Below, one piece after another: positions 1 to 5,366 of a stretch of DNA of 6,992 nt. The notes beneath the pieces were generated by a model that did no database searches, had not been told where the DNA came from, and saw only the letters and a program-made list of their open reading frames with translations. Position 1 is the stretch's first letter. The number at the start of each line of letters is the position of its first letter. A program made the translations under genes and the position numbers. This DNA is from Endomicrobium sp. (GTDB lineage Bacteria; Elusimicrobiota; Endomicrobiia; Endomicrobiales; Endomicrobiaceae): assembly GCA_031277075.1 (NCBI GenBank), contig JAISLV010000162.1, positions 1 to 6,992 of the forward strand, given 5' to 3'.

Positions 1-285
1 ACTCAAATGCCAAGGGATATTCCCGCAGGCACGCTAAGCCAAATAGGAACTTTTATCGTCCACCGTCTCATCAACGATAAAGACAAACAAGTTATAGAAA
101 ACGCCGCTTCAAGCGCGGGCAAAAACGCGCTGTCTTTTTTGCCGTCTCTAGGCGAAGGCGAAGCTCTGCTTATAGGCGTAGACTTTCAAATGCCGCTTTT
201 AATAAAAATAAATAAACCCAAAACCCCTCCGACGTCTGAAACCCCAGACTTAAAAAGCAAACAGCAACTTATTTGGCGTCTCTAA
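1..285 (+). CDS. HerA-like ATPase/helicase, C-terminal fragment (5' end outside window)
   Basis: The reading frame is open from base 1 (Thr-Gln before the first Met) and stops with TAA at 283-285, so this is the last 94 residues of a longer protein; the Met at base 7 is internal. The line TQMPRDIP, then LSQIGTFIVHRLIND, then LPSLGEGEALLIG, matches the end of the HerA/DUF87-type hexameric ATPases (compare the family pattern TQRPS..., LSQ..TFIV.RL.N, LPSL..GEA). In that family this part holds the sensor/arginine-finger side of the RecA-like core, and the protein acts in DNA end processing (with NurA) or in defence and translocation systems. The Walker motifs would lie upstream and cannot be seen, nor can a NurA partner. 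After the GEALLIG strand comes a short Pro/Lys/Thr-rich tail. It converges with the gene ending at 476. The family call is fairly secure; the specific role is not. Confidence 0.82.
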   Translation, partial: TQMPRDIPAGTLSQIGTFIVHRLINDKDKQVIENAASSAGKNALSFLPSLGEGEALLIGVDFQMPLLIKINKPKTPPTSETPDLKSKQQLIWRL

Positions 286-297
286 AACCCGCCTTGT

Positions 298-343
298 CGT
301 CGCCCAAAACTGACGCGAACGCGTCGCCCAAAACTGACGCGAA
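298..343. repeat. two direct copies of a 22-bp sequence, period 24 bp
   Basis: Bases 298-319 and 322-343 are identical, separated by 2 bp. The core is CGCCCAAAACTGACGCGAA. It lies just after the HerA-like stop codon, directly before the palindrome at 349-369, in the gap between convergent genes. Seen directly in the sequence; only two copies and no regular array, so this is not a CRISPR. Confidence 0.9.
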
Positions 344-348
344 GCGTC

Positions 349-369
349 ACCCTGAACTTGTTTCAGGGT
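349..369. repeat. palindromic intergenic element, copy 1 (possible bidirectional terminator)
   Basis: ACCCTGAA (349-356) pairs perfectly with TTCAGGGT (362-369) around a 5-nt loop. The 17-nt core CCCTGAACTTGTTTCAG is identical at 4479-4495 and is 15/17 identical at 6860-6876, so it is a dispersed element. Similar palindromes, which translate as HPELVSGS in one frame, occur between genes in many bacterial genomes. Lying between two converging genes, it could end transcription from both sides, but there is no clear U-tract. Confidence 0.85.
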
Positions 370-408
370 CTCTTTCAGGGTCTCTTTCAGGGTCTCTTTC
401 AAGGTCTG
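361..408. repeat. 12-bp tandem repeat, four units
   Basis: The unit TTTCAGGGTCTC occurs at 361-372, 373-384 and 385-396, with a degenerate fourth unit (TTTCAAGGTCTG) at 397-408. The first unit is the right arm of the palindrome at 349-369, so the array looks like local expansion of half of that element. Because 12 is a multiple of 3, the array stays open as small reading frames (Ser-Leu-Ser-Gly or Phe-Gln-Gly-Leu repeats), which explains the spurious ORFs here. Confidence 0.92.
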
Positions 409-475
409 TCTTTGCCTATTACCCCAAACTTAGTCGCGGCGGCAGTCCCGTTTAACGAGCTGTTGTTTGCCGCTA

Positions 476-2314
476 TTATTGCCAGTCTGTTTTTTTGCCG
501 AAAGGCGTGGTTGGTATTTTGTCTCCAAATGTTATGTTTTTTGGCATTTCGTGGGCGGTTAAGACGCGTTCCATATATTTATGCAGTTCTTTTTTTGCCA
601 GTTCTATTGCGGCTGCGTTTTTTAAAACGATAAACGCTTTTAAGCGTTCGCCTCCTAAGCGAACCGCCGCGTCTTTTACCAAAGGGTTTTGTTTTAAAAT
701 ATCGGCTACTTTTGACGGATAAACGTTTACGCCCGCAACCTGAACGGCGCTGTCTTTTCTTCCGCTTACCCTGAAAACCCTTTCGCTTTCAAAAGTTATA
801 ATATCGGGCATTTCAATTTTCAAATCCGTCCGTTTTCTAATCACAATTTCGCCTTTTGCGTCAATATCCCAGTAAGGAAGAAGAGTAAAAGGCGCAAAGG
901 CTTTTTCGCGGTAAGCTATAGCGCCCGCTTCTGAAGCTCCGTAAATTTCTATCAGGCGTTTTGCTCCGTTTTTATAAATTTTTTCTATCAGCTCGTCGGG
1001 GCAGGGCGCGGTTGAAGTTAAAATTGTAACGCCTTTTGGAAACTTAAAATCTAACTCCATAAGATATTTTAAAAATAAAGGAAACGCCGCCAGCAAATCG
1101 TTTTCCTGCAAAAGAGTTCCCCATTCTAAAAATGGAAGCGGGATATGGCGCTTTACGGGGACGTCTAAAAAGCGCGGCGTCTGCAAGCCGAAAATAAAAC
1201 CGTAAGAATGGTGCGACGGAACTGTTGAAATTATTCTCTCTATATCTCTAAATAAAAATAATAAGCCCTCTACTTCTTCGTTTATCATATCTTTTGAGTG
1301 TATGCAGTTTTTAGGAACGCCCGTGCTGCCTGAAGTAAAAAAATTTATCCGAGCATTTTTGTTTAAAGCGTTAAAACATTGTTCTTCAATAGTCAAAGCG
1401 GTCGCGGGGACGGAAGAATCTACCGATTTTTTATTATCAACTTCGTTTCCTTGACCATCGGCAAAATCTTCTTGCGCCGCGCAGAGCAGTTTTAATCCTT
1501 CGTAAATTTTTGGGAGTTTATCTTTCGGCGCGCGTTCAAGCAGTTCTTTTGCCGAATGGTTTTCGAAAACGGATAAAATGTCGCTTTTATCGCCGGCAAG
1601 ATAAGTTTTTATATAATCGCAGACAATGCGGGACGCTTCGTCTTTTAAAATAAAAGGCGCAAATTCTCTTGCGGCGTTAAACGCTTGCCGCGACGGATTA
1701 AACTCGTCTAAAGCGGAAGAATTGACCGCAAAAAAGCGGTCAATTCTTCCGTTCCCCCGACCGCTTTTATAAGATAACAAAAAAGCCGCGGCGGCGGGAC
1801 GTTCAAAAACTTTGTCTCCGTATTCTTTTAAAACTGCGGGATTTATTTCGTCTGCGGCGCATAAAAGAATTTCTTTGCATTTTTTAGATTTTAGCAGACA
1901 ATAGGCTGTCGTTAAAGCCGTATTAAAAGAGGACGCGCCGTCGCTTACGCTCAAGCAGACGCCTTGCAAATTTAAAAGCGCTGTCACAGCCGTCTCTAAA
2001 GCGTTATGCACGGAAGAAGAAAAAGCCAAAGGCGACGCCAACTCGTCGCCGTAATCTATAATTCCGTCCATAAAAGCGCAAGTTTGCGCCGTTGCGCCTT
2101 TCCCTGTGGCTATTATGAGACCCGTGTCTTTTTTTTCGGCGGTTAAAATATCTTTGCCGCCTGCGGCGTTTGCGCCGACAAGCGCTTGAGCGGCGGCGCA
2201 TAAAACGAGCTTTTGCAAATTGTCTAGTCTGCGCAATTGTTTGGGCTGAAAAAAATCGTTTAATTTTTGAGCGTCAGCGGCATATACCGCGTTTTTAATT
2301 GACAATCCGTTCAC
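476..2314 (-). CDS. chain-length-factor-like ketosynthase domain fused to AMP-forming acyl ligase (aryl polyene type)
   Basis: A 612-residue cytosolic two-domain protein. Residues about 1-190 match the short KS-like domain found in aryl polyene clusters (Ketoacyl-synt_2 / chain length factor): LRRLDNL near 28, PLAFSSSVHNA at 95-105, and SVSDGASSF at 122-130, where a real KS has its TAC-Ser nucleophile; no Cys is there, as in CLF subunits. Residues about 205-612 are an ANL ligase like ApeH: P-loop TSGSTGVPK 327-335, YGASEAG 458-464, SGRKD 517-521, VAGVNVYP 526-533, and C-terminal PFGK with the probable catalytic Lys607. The ligase should adenylate an aromatic or acyl starter and load a carrier protein; the CLF half should dimerise with the KS encoded just upstream. 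The start is GTG, chosen because GGGAG sits 6 nt before it. The stop is TAA. The two parts are normally separate genes. A perfect inverted repeat lies at the junction (1714-1751). Confidence 0.85.
   Translation of the reverse strand: MNGLSIKNAVYAADAQKLNDFFQPKQLRRLDNLQKLVLCAAAQALVGANAAGGKDILTAEKKDTGLIIATGKGATAQTCAFMDGIIDYGDELASPLAFSSSVHNALETAVTALLNLQGVCLSVSDGASSFNTALTTAYCLLKSKKCKEILLCAADEINPAVLKEYGDKVFERPAAAAFLLSYKSGRGNGRIDRFFAVNSSALDEFNPSRQAFNAAREFAPFILKDEASRIVCDYIKTYLAGDKSDILSVFENHSAKELLERAPKDKLPKIYEGLKLLCAAQEDFADGQGNEVDNKKSVDSSVPATALTIEEQCFNALNKNARINFFTSGSTGVPKNCIHSKDMINEEVEGLLFLFRDIERIISTVPSHHSYGFIFGLQTPRFLDVPVKRHIPLPFLEWGTLLQENDLLAAFPLFLKYLMELDFKFPKGVTILTSTAPCPDELIEKIYKNGAKRLIEIYGASEAGAIAYREKAFAPFTLLPYWDIDAKGEIVIRKRTDLKIEMPDIITFESERVFRVSGRKDSAVQVAGVNVYPSKVADILKQNPLVKDAAVRLGGERLKAFIVLKNAAAIELAKKELHKYMERVLTAHEMPKNITFGDKIPTTPFGKKTDWQ
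1714..1751. repeat. perfect 16-bp inverted repeat with A6/T6 loop inside the CLF-ligase gene
   Basis: CGGAAGAATTGACCGC (1714-1729) and GCGGTCAATTCTTCCG (1736-1751) are exact reverse complements, separated by AAAAAA (1730-1735). On the coding strand the loop is T6, which encodes Phe194-Phe195; the arms encode about residues 189-201. A 16-bp perfect stem in the mRNA would be very stable. It sits where the CLF domain ends and the ligase begins. Seen directly; function unknown. Confidence 0.95.
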
Positions 2315-2329
2315 CGTTTGCTCCCTGCG

Positions 2330-2350
2330 GCGTCTTTAAAAAACTAACGC
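2330..2350. repeat. copy of dispersed GCGTCT-TAAAAA-TAACGC element
   Basis: Starts GCGTCTTTAAAAAAC and ends TAACGC, with GCGT (2330-2333) able to pair with ACGC (2347-2350). It is nearly identical to 6939-6960 and related to 275-293 and, on the minus strand, 4616-4638. It lies just upstream of the CLF-ligase ribosome binding site. Confidence 0.75.
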
Positions 2351-2366
2351 ATAAAAAATATTTACC

Positions 2367-2384
2367 GGCGGCAAAAACGCCGCC
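2367..2384 (-). terminator. intercistronic hairpin between KS and CLF-ligase genes (possible attenuator)
   Basis: In the minus-strand transcript GGCGGC, a GTTTTT loop and GCCGCC form a perfect 6-bp GC stem, followed 2 nt later by TAAATATTTTTTAT. A second small stem (AGCGC/GCGCT) lies just before it, at about 2387-2400. The 105-bp gap is large for an operon, so this may partly end transcription after the KS gene. The U-tract is interrupted, so full termination is doubtful. Confidence 0.4.
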
Positions 2385-2419
2385 TAGCGCGCCTGCGCTT
2401 TGAGATTTTATCATAGCGT

Positions 2420-3619
2420 TCATTCGTCTGCCGCCTGCTGACAGCCTTTTAAAATTATCGCCGCATTGCAGCCTCCGAAAGCTAAAGAAGTTGAAATCGC
2501 GGCTTTCGTTTTATCTGTCAAAGTCTCTTTATCAACAGGGCAGAGACCTAAAGTTTCGTCGGGAGTTTGAAAATTTTTTGTTTTTGGAATCTTTCCTTCG
2601 TTGAGGCATATCAAAGATAAGCACGCTTCAACCGCGCCCGCCGCGCCTAAAGTATGCCCCGTAAGACCTTTTGTCGCGCAAACTGGAACGCCGCTTAATA
2701 AGGAGTTAAAAACTTTAGCTTCGGCGGCGTCGTTATCTTTTGTTCCCGTAGCGTGCGCGTTTATAAAAGCGATATCTCTGCTTGTAAGAGCGGCTTCGTT
2801 CATAGCCGATAAAAGAGCTTTGCTCAATCCTCTGCCGTTAGGTTCGGGCGACGTTGCGTGATAAGCGTCTGCGCCATTGCCGTAGCCGAGCAGAGTTCCG
2901 ATACTTTTTAAATTGCGTTGGCGGGCGAACTTTTCTGAGGTCATAATAAAAACGCCCGCTGCCTCGCCAAGATTTATTCCGTTTCTGTTTTTGTCAAAAG
3001 GTTTGCAAGGCTGGCGGCTTGCTATCATAAGTTTTATAAAACCCGTATATGGAATTAAGTTAAGTTCGTCGCAGCCGCCGCAAATAGCGACGTCGCATAA
3101 ACCGTTTTCTATCCATTGTCCCGCTATGCCTATTGCGTCCGTCCCTGAAGCGCAAGCTGTAACTACAGTTTGCGCAAAAGCGTTTGAAAGGTTGAGATTT
3201 TCTATGACTTTTTTGGCGGTTGAATAGCCGATATATTTATTGAGCGGTTCTAAAGAAAGATTTTTGTTTTGTTTCCAACTTTTATAAAAATCAAAACAAT
3301 TAAAAGAAACGTCGACGGTCGTCCCTATGCAAACGCCCGCGCGGACGGTTTTTAAATCGTCGGGGTTTAAGCCCGCGTTTTCAAACGCTTGCGCCATAGC
3401 GGTTCTTAAAAAAAGAAAACTATAACTTTCGTCTTTTTGTTTTTTGAGTAAAAGGTCTTTTGGCGCTTGGAAAACGGGATATTGGTTAAAATATGAAGAG
3501 GAAAATCTGTCTGTCGGAAAAGACGCGTCGGCGTTTAAAGAAAAAAGATTTTTTGCGATTTGCGCGGGATTGCCGCCTAAAGAGCAAACGCAGCCCATCC
3601 CTAAAATTATCGGTTTCAT
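2420..3619 (-). CDS. beta-ketoacyl-ACP synthase, FabF-like, aryl polyene class
   Basis: A complete 399-residue condensing enzyme (usual family length about 390-410). The Cys-His-His triad is intact: Cys156 in VTACASGTDA, His289 in NAHATGTKDND, His322 in KGLTGHTLGAAG; the usual C-terminal LAFGGCNA is present near 379-386. It should perform decarboxylative Claisen condensation of malonyl-ACP with an ACP-bound chain in the cytosol. DAYHATSPEP, NGRGL and the NAH.TGT.DND form are typical of the KS enzymes of aryl polyene/flexirubin clusters rather than housekeeping FabF. The adjacent CLF-like domain supports a KS:CLF pair like ApeO:ApeC; ApeR-like homodimers are the alternative. The ATG at 3619 is preferred because it directly precedes the conserved KPIILGMGCVCSLG strand, with a weak GGA 5 nt upstream; a TTG at 3679 would add 20 unrelated residues and overlap the ZIP gene. 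The gap to the ZIP gene is 56 bp. Confidence 0.9.
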   Translation of the reverse strand: MKPIILGMGCVCSLGGNPAQIAKNLFSLNADASFPTDRFSSSYFNQYPVFQAPKDLLLKKQKDESYSFLFLRTAMAQAFENAGLNPDDLKTVRAGVCIGTTVDVSFNCFDFYKSWKQNKNLSLEPLNKYIGYSTAKKVIENLNLSNAFAQTVVTACASGTDAIGIAGQWIENGLCDVAICGGCDELNLIPYTGFIKLMIASRQPCKPFDKNRNGINLGEAAGVFIMTSEKFARQRNLKSIGTLLGYGNGADAYHATSPEPNGRGLSKALLSAMNEAALTSRDIAFINAHATGTKDNDAAEAKVFNSLLSGVPVCATKGLTGHTLGAAGAVEACLSLICLNEGKIPKTKNFQTPDETLGLCPVDKETLTDKTKAAISTSLAFGGCNAAIILKGCQQAADE

Positions 3620-3675
3620 AATTATCCGTTTGAGTTTTAAATTTTTAATAGCGACGGCGCATAAAAGACAGCGCG

Positions 3676-4383
3676 TCAATGAGTAAAACGTTCAATTGCG
3701 ATTATCGCCGCGACGCCTGCAAAAAGAGTTAAAGGCGCAAAACGGTTTTTGCATTTATGAGTTTCGGGTATTAAATCCGAAGCGGCAAGAAACAAGAAAG
3801 ATCCCGCCGTCAACGACAATAAAGCTCCGAGCGCGCCTTGAGAAATATTTTTAAAAAGCGCAAGTCCTAAAACCGTTCCTATCGGCGTAAAGCAAGCCGT
3901 AAGCAGCGAAAACGAAAAAATCTTTTTTGCGCTCGCCCCTGTGTGAACTAAAATGGACGATATCGTAATTCCGTCGGGCAGCTTGTGAAACAAGACCGCA
4001 AAAGCCGCAAGAACTCCCGTCCCCGCGTTTGCGCTAAAACCTACGGCTATAATAAGCCCGTCTATAAAAGAGTGCAAAGATAAACCCGCGACTGAAGCGG
4101 TGTCGGCGTGAGCAAGACAAGAGTCGTCGTGGCACGGATGAAATAAAATCACATATTGCAAAAAGAACATAAATAAAAAACCGCCCAAAACGTAAAGCAA
4201 AGCGGCAGGATTTGCCTCAAGCCCTTCGGGCAGCAAATCTAAAAAAGCCAAAGATATCATAACGCCTGCGGCAAAATTTATTAAAATGATAGAATTTTTT
4301 TCAGCCCATCGGTGAAACTTTAAAACAAGAAGCGCCCCCAAAAGAGCCGACGAAGCCGCTATTAAAGAATAAAAAATAGCCAT
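3676..4383 (-). CDS. ZIP-family metal transporter
   Basis: A 235-residue inner-membrane protein with about eight hydrophobic segments (approximately 3-22, 31-51, 60-81, 97-117, 120-147, 155-177, 183-203, 213-231), the usual size of a bacterial ZIP. The metal-binding helices are recognisable as HSFIDG (His104, Asp108) and HKLPDG (His133, Asp137), at the places of HNxPEG and HExPEG in well-studied members such as BbZIP. DLLPEG at 49-54 and DLIPETH at 203-209 are also typical. A His/Cys/Asp-rich loop at residues 82-94 (H82, C84, H85, D86, D87, C89, H92) probably gathers metal. ZIPs import divalent metals such as zinc, iron or manganese; the substrate cannot be told here. The start ATG has GAGGG 4 nt upstream. 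It is the first gene of the likely ZIP-KS-CLF/ligase operon, although no functional link with polyene synthesis is known. Confidence 0.9.
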   Translation of the reverse strand: MAIFYSLIAASSALLGALLVLKFHRWAEKNSIILINFAAGVMISLAFLDLLPEGLEANPAALLYVLGGFLFMFFLQYVILFHPCHDDSCLAHADTASVAGLSLHSFIDGLIIAVGFSANAGTGVLAAFAVLFHKLPDGITISSILVHTGASAKKIFSFSLLTACFTPIGTVLGLALFKNISQGALGALLSLTAGSFLFLAASDLIPETHKCKNRFAPLTLFAGVAAIIAIERFTH

Positions 4384-4477
4384 TTGTCCCTCAAAATAAA
4401 AAAATTAAAAACCCGCATATTTCCCGCCGCCTGCCGCCAATTCAAAACAATCGTAAAACGACGCGGCAAAGTCCGCC

Positions 4478-4499
4478 GCCCTGAACTTGTTTCAGCGGC
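4478..4499. repeat. palindromic intergenic element, copy 2
   Basis: CTGAA (4481-4485) pairs with TTCAG (4491-4495) around CTTGT, and GCC (4478-4480) can extend the stem with GGC (4497-4499) across a bulged C4496. Bases 4479-4495 are identical to 350-366. It lies in the 281-bp gap between the ZIP gene and the membrane protein gene. Confidence 0.8.
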
Positions 4500-4541
4500 T
4501 GTTGTTTTCGCAGTCTGCATTTGGGCATCAGAAAATTTGTC

Positions 4542-4560
4542 CGTCCTTGCTCTTAGGACG
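4542..4560. repeat. 6-bp inverted repeat with shared CCGTCCTTGC motif
   Basis: CGTCCT (4542-4547) pairs with AGGACG (4555-4560). The motif CCGTCCTTGC at 4541-4550 occurs again at 6961-6970, beside another copy of the dispersed elements, so it appears to belong to a composite intergenic repeat. Confidence 0.6.
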
Positions 4561-4587
4561 ACGAGGCTTGCATTTTCTTCTTTGAAC

Positions 4588-4606
4588 TGCCGCAAAAATT
4601 GCGGCA
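4588..4606. terminator. GC hairpin downstream of the membrane protein gene
   Basis: TGCCGCA (4588-4594) and TGCGGCA (4600-4606) form a 7-bp stem with a 5-nt loop, about 60 nt after the stop codon of the gene ending at 4665. No U-tract follows on either strand, so it may be a transcript-end stabilising hairpin rather than an intrinsic terminator. Confidence 0.35.
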
Positions 4607-4615
4607 ATTACGAGC

Positions 4616-4638
4616 ATTATAGGTTTTTAGAGACGCCC
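4616..4638 (-). repeat. copy of dispersed GGGCGTCTCTAAAAACCTA element (minus strand)
   Basis: Read on the minus strand from 4638, the sequence starts GGGCGTCTCTAAAAACCTA and ends TAATG. It matches the start of the element at 6937-6962 and lies 26 nt beyond the stop of the membrane protein gene. It ends in a perfect TATAAT (4616-4621 on the minus strand), but no good -35 box is at the right distance. Confidence 0.65.
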
Positions 4639-4664
4639 ATTGGCGAAACTATAGATACAGCGCT

Positions 4665-5366
4665 CTAACTTGAACCTATTTCATATTTTCTAAAAATGCC
4701 GTTTTCGTCAAACGATATAATCAGCGTTTCGCAATCTATAAAGTTTGGTCCCGTTATGTAATTAATACTTGTTATGCCCGATTGATACAATTGTTTTTTA
4801 TCTATAAAATCGGAACGGATAATTTTCCCGTTTTCATCAATATCAACTTCTTGAAATACTAAATTGCCGTCTATTGAGTAAAGATAATACGTTTTGTTTT
4901 CAGACGCTGCTGAATACGGATCGCCCAAAATACTTATTACTTCTTCTATATTTTTATTTGGGAGAACGTTCTTTACTAAATCTTTTAACATATATTTTCG
5001 TAGATTTGAATTGTAAAAATCGGCTTTTTGCCATTTTTCGCCGTTAAATTTATAATAATTTGCTCCTGTAATAAATTCCTTTTCGTTAGTCAACAAAACA
5101 ATTGCGCAGTTTATCAAAAACATCGCAATCAAAACTAACATAACAGTCTTAGTTACGGCGTATAGTTTTTTTAAAAAGTTATTATTGAAAATTAAAATCA
5201 AAATTAAGAGAAAAGCTGACAAAATGATAAAATATACAAATAAAACTAAATACAGAAAAAAATATTCAACCCCCCATATAGGCTTTATATAAATAAAATG
5301 CGCCAATACCAAAGGGATAGTAAAAATAAAAGCGACAATAGCTGAGATTGTTTTTATTTTTCCCAT
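4665..5366 (-). CDS. three-TM membrane protein with BamE/SmpA-like C-terminal domain
   Basis: A 233-residue protein of no named family that I recognise. Three hydrophobic segments lie at about 7-27, 35-60 and 73-93, with a loop of conserved-looking aromatic and Lys residues after them. The C-terminal half, about 120-230, is soluble and follows the SmpA/OmlA (BamE-like) plan: LRKYMLKDLVKNVL, then NIEEVISILGDP (139-150), a YYLYSID strand (160-166), and ETLIISFDENGIF (213-225). In known proteins this small alpha-beta fold mediates binding in envelope complexes. Its ATG lies inside the 3' end of the lipoprotein gene (13-nt overlap, ATGGGAAAAATAA), so the two are probably translationally coupled; only a weak CGGA is seen upstream. 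The pairing suggests that the product works with, or protects against, the lipoprotein's C-terminal domain; that is inference. The stop is TAG. Confidence 0.75.
   Translation of the reverse strand: MGKIKTISAIVAFIFTIPLVLAHFIYIKPIWGVEYFFLYLVLFVYFIILSAFLLILILIFNNNFLKKLYAVTKTVMLVLIAMFLINCAIVLLTNEKEFITGANYYKFNGEKWQKADFYNSNLRKYMLKDLVKNVLPNKNIEEVISILGDPYSAASENKTYYLYSIDGNLVFQEVDIDENGKIIRSDFIDKKQLYQSGITSINYITGPNFIDCETLIISFDENGIFRKYEIGSS

Noticed and set aside
298..408. CRISPR-like array
   Set aside because: Repeats are 12 and 24 bp in direct tandem with no variable spacers, and no cas genes are in the window.
273..633. Small plus-strand ORFs with Ser-Leu-Ser-Gly or Phe-Gln-Gly-Leu repeats
   Set aside because: They are by-products of the 12-bp tandem array and the antisense of the CLF-ligase gene; no ribosome binding site or family match.
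633..648. AACGCTT/AAGCGTT inverted repeat with a 2-nt loop
   Set aside because: Short, in coding sequence of the ligase, and within what chance produces in a few kilobases.
2004..2201. Arg-rich 65-residue minus-strand ORF
   Set aside because: It is a frame shadow of the CLF domain; the low-complexity Arg content comes from GCG/CGG-rich codons of the real frame.
3620..3679. TTG start at 3679 that would lengthen the KS by 20 residues and overlap the ZIP stop
   Set aside because: The extra residues have no KS similarity, and the ATG at 3619 directly precedes the conserved first strand of the family.
4417..4445. TTGAAT and AAATAT 17 nt apart on the minus strand as promoter of the ZIP operon
   Set aside because: Spacing and position are good, but the -10 box matches consensus at only 3 of 6 bases, so it is too weak to list as a feature.
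4616..4645. Perfect TATAAT on the minus strand as promoter of the ZIP operon
   Set aside because: No -35-like hexamer at 16-18 nt (GCCAAT at 17 nt), more than 230 nt from the start codon, and the hexamer is part of a repeat.
4362..4668. Small ORFs on both strands in the gap upstream of the ZIP gene
   Set aside because: They are built from the repeats and hairpins of the gap, lack any recognisable domain, and overlap real genes at their ends.
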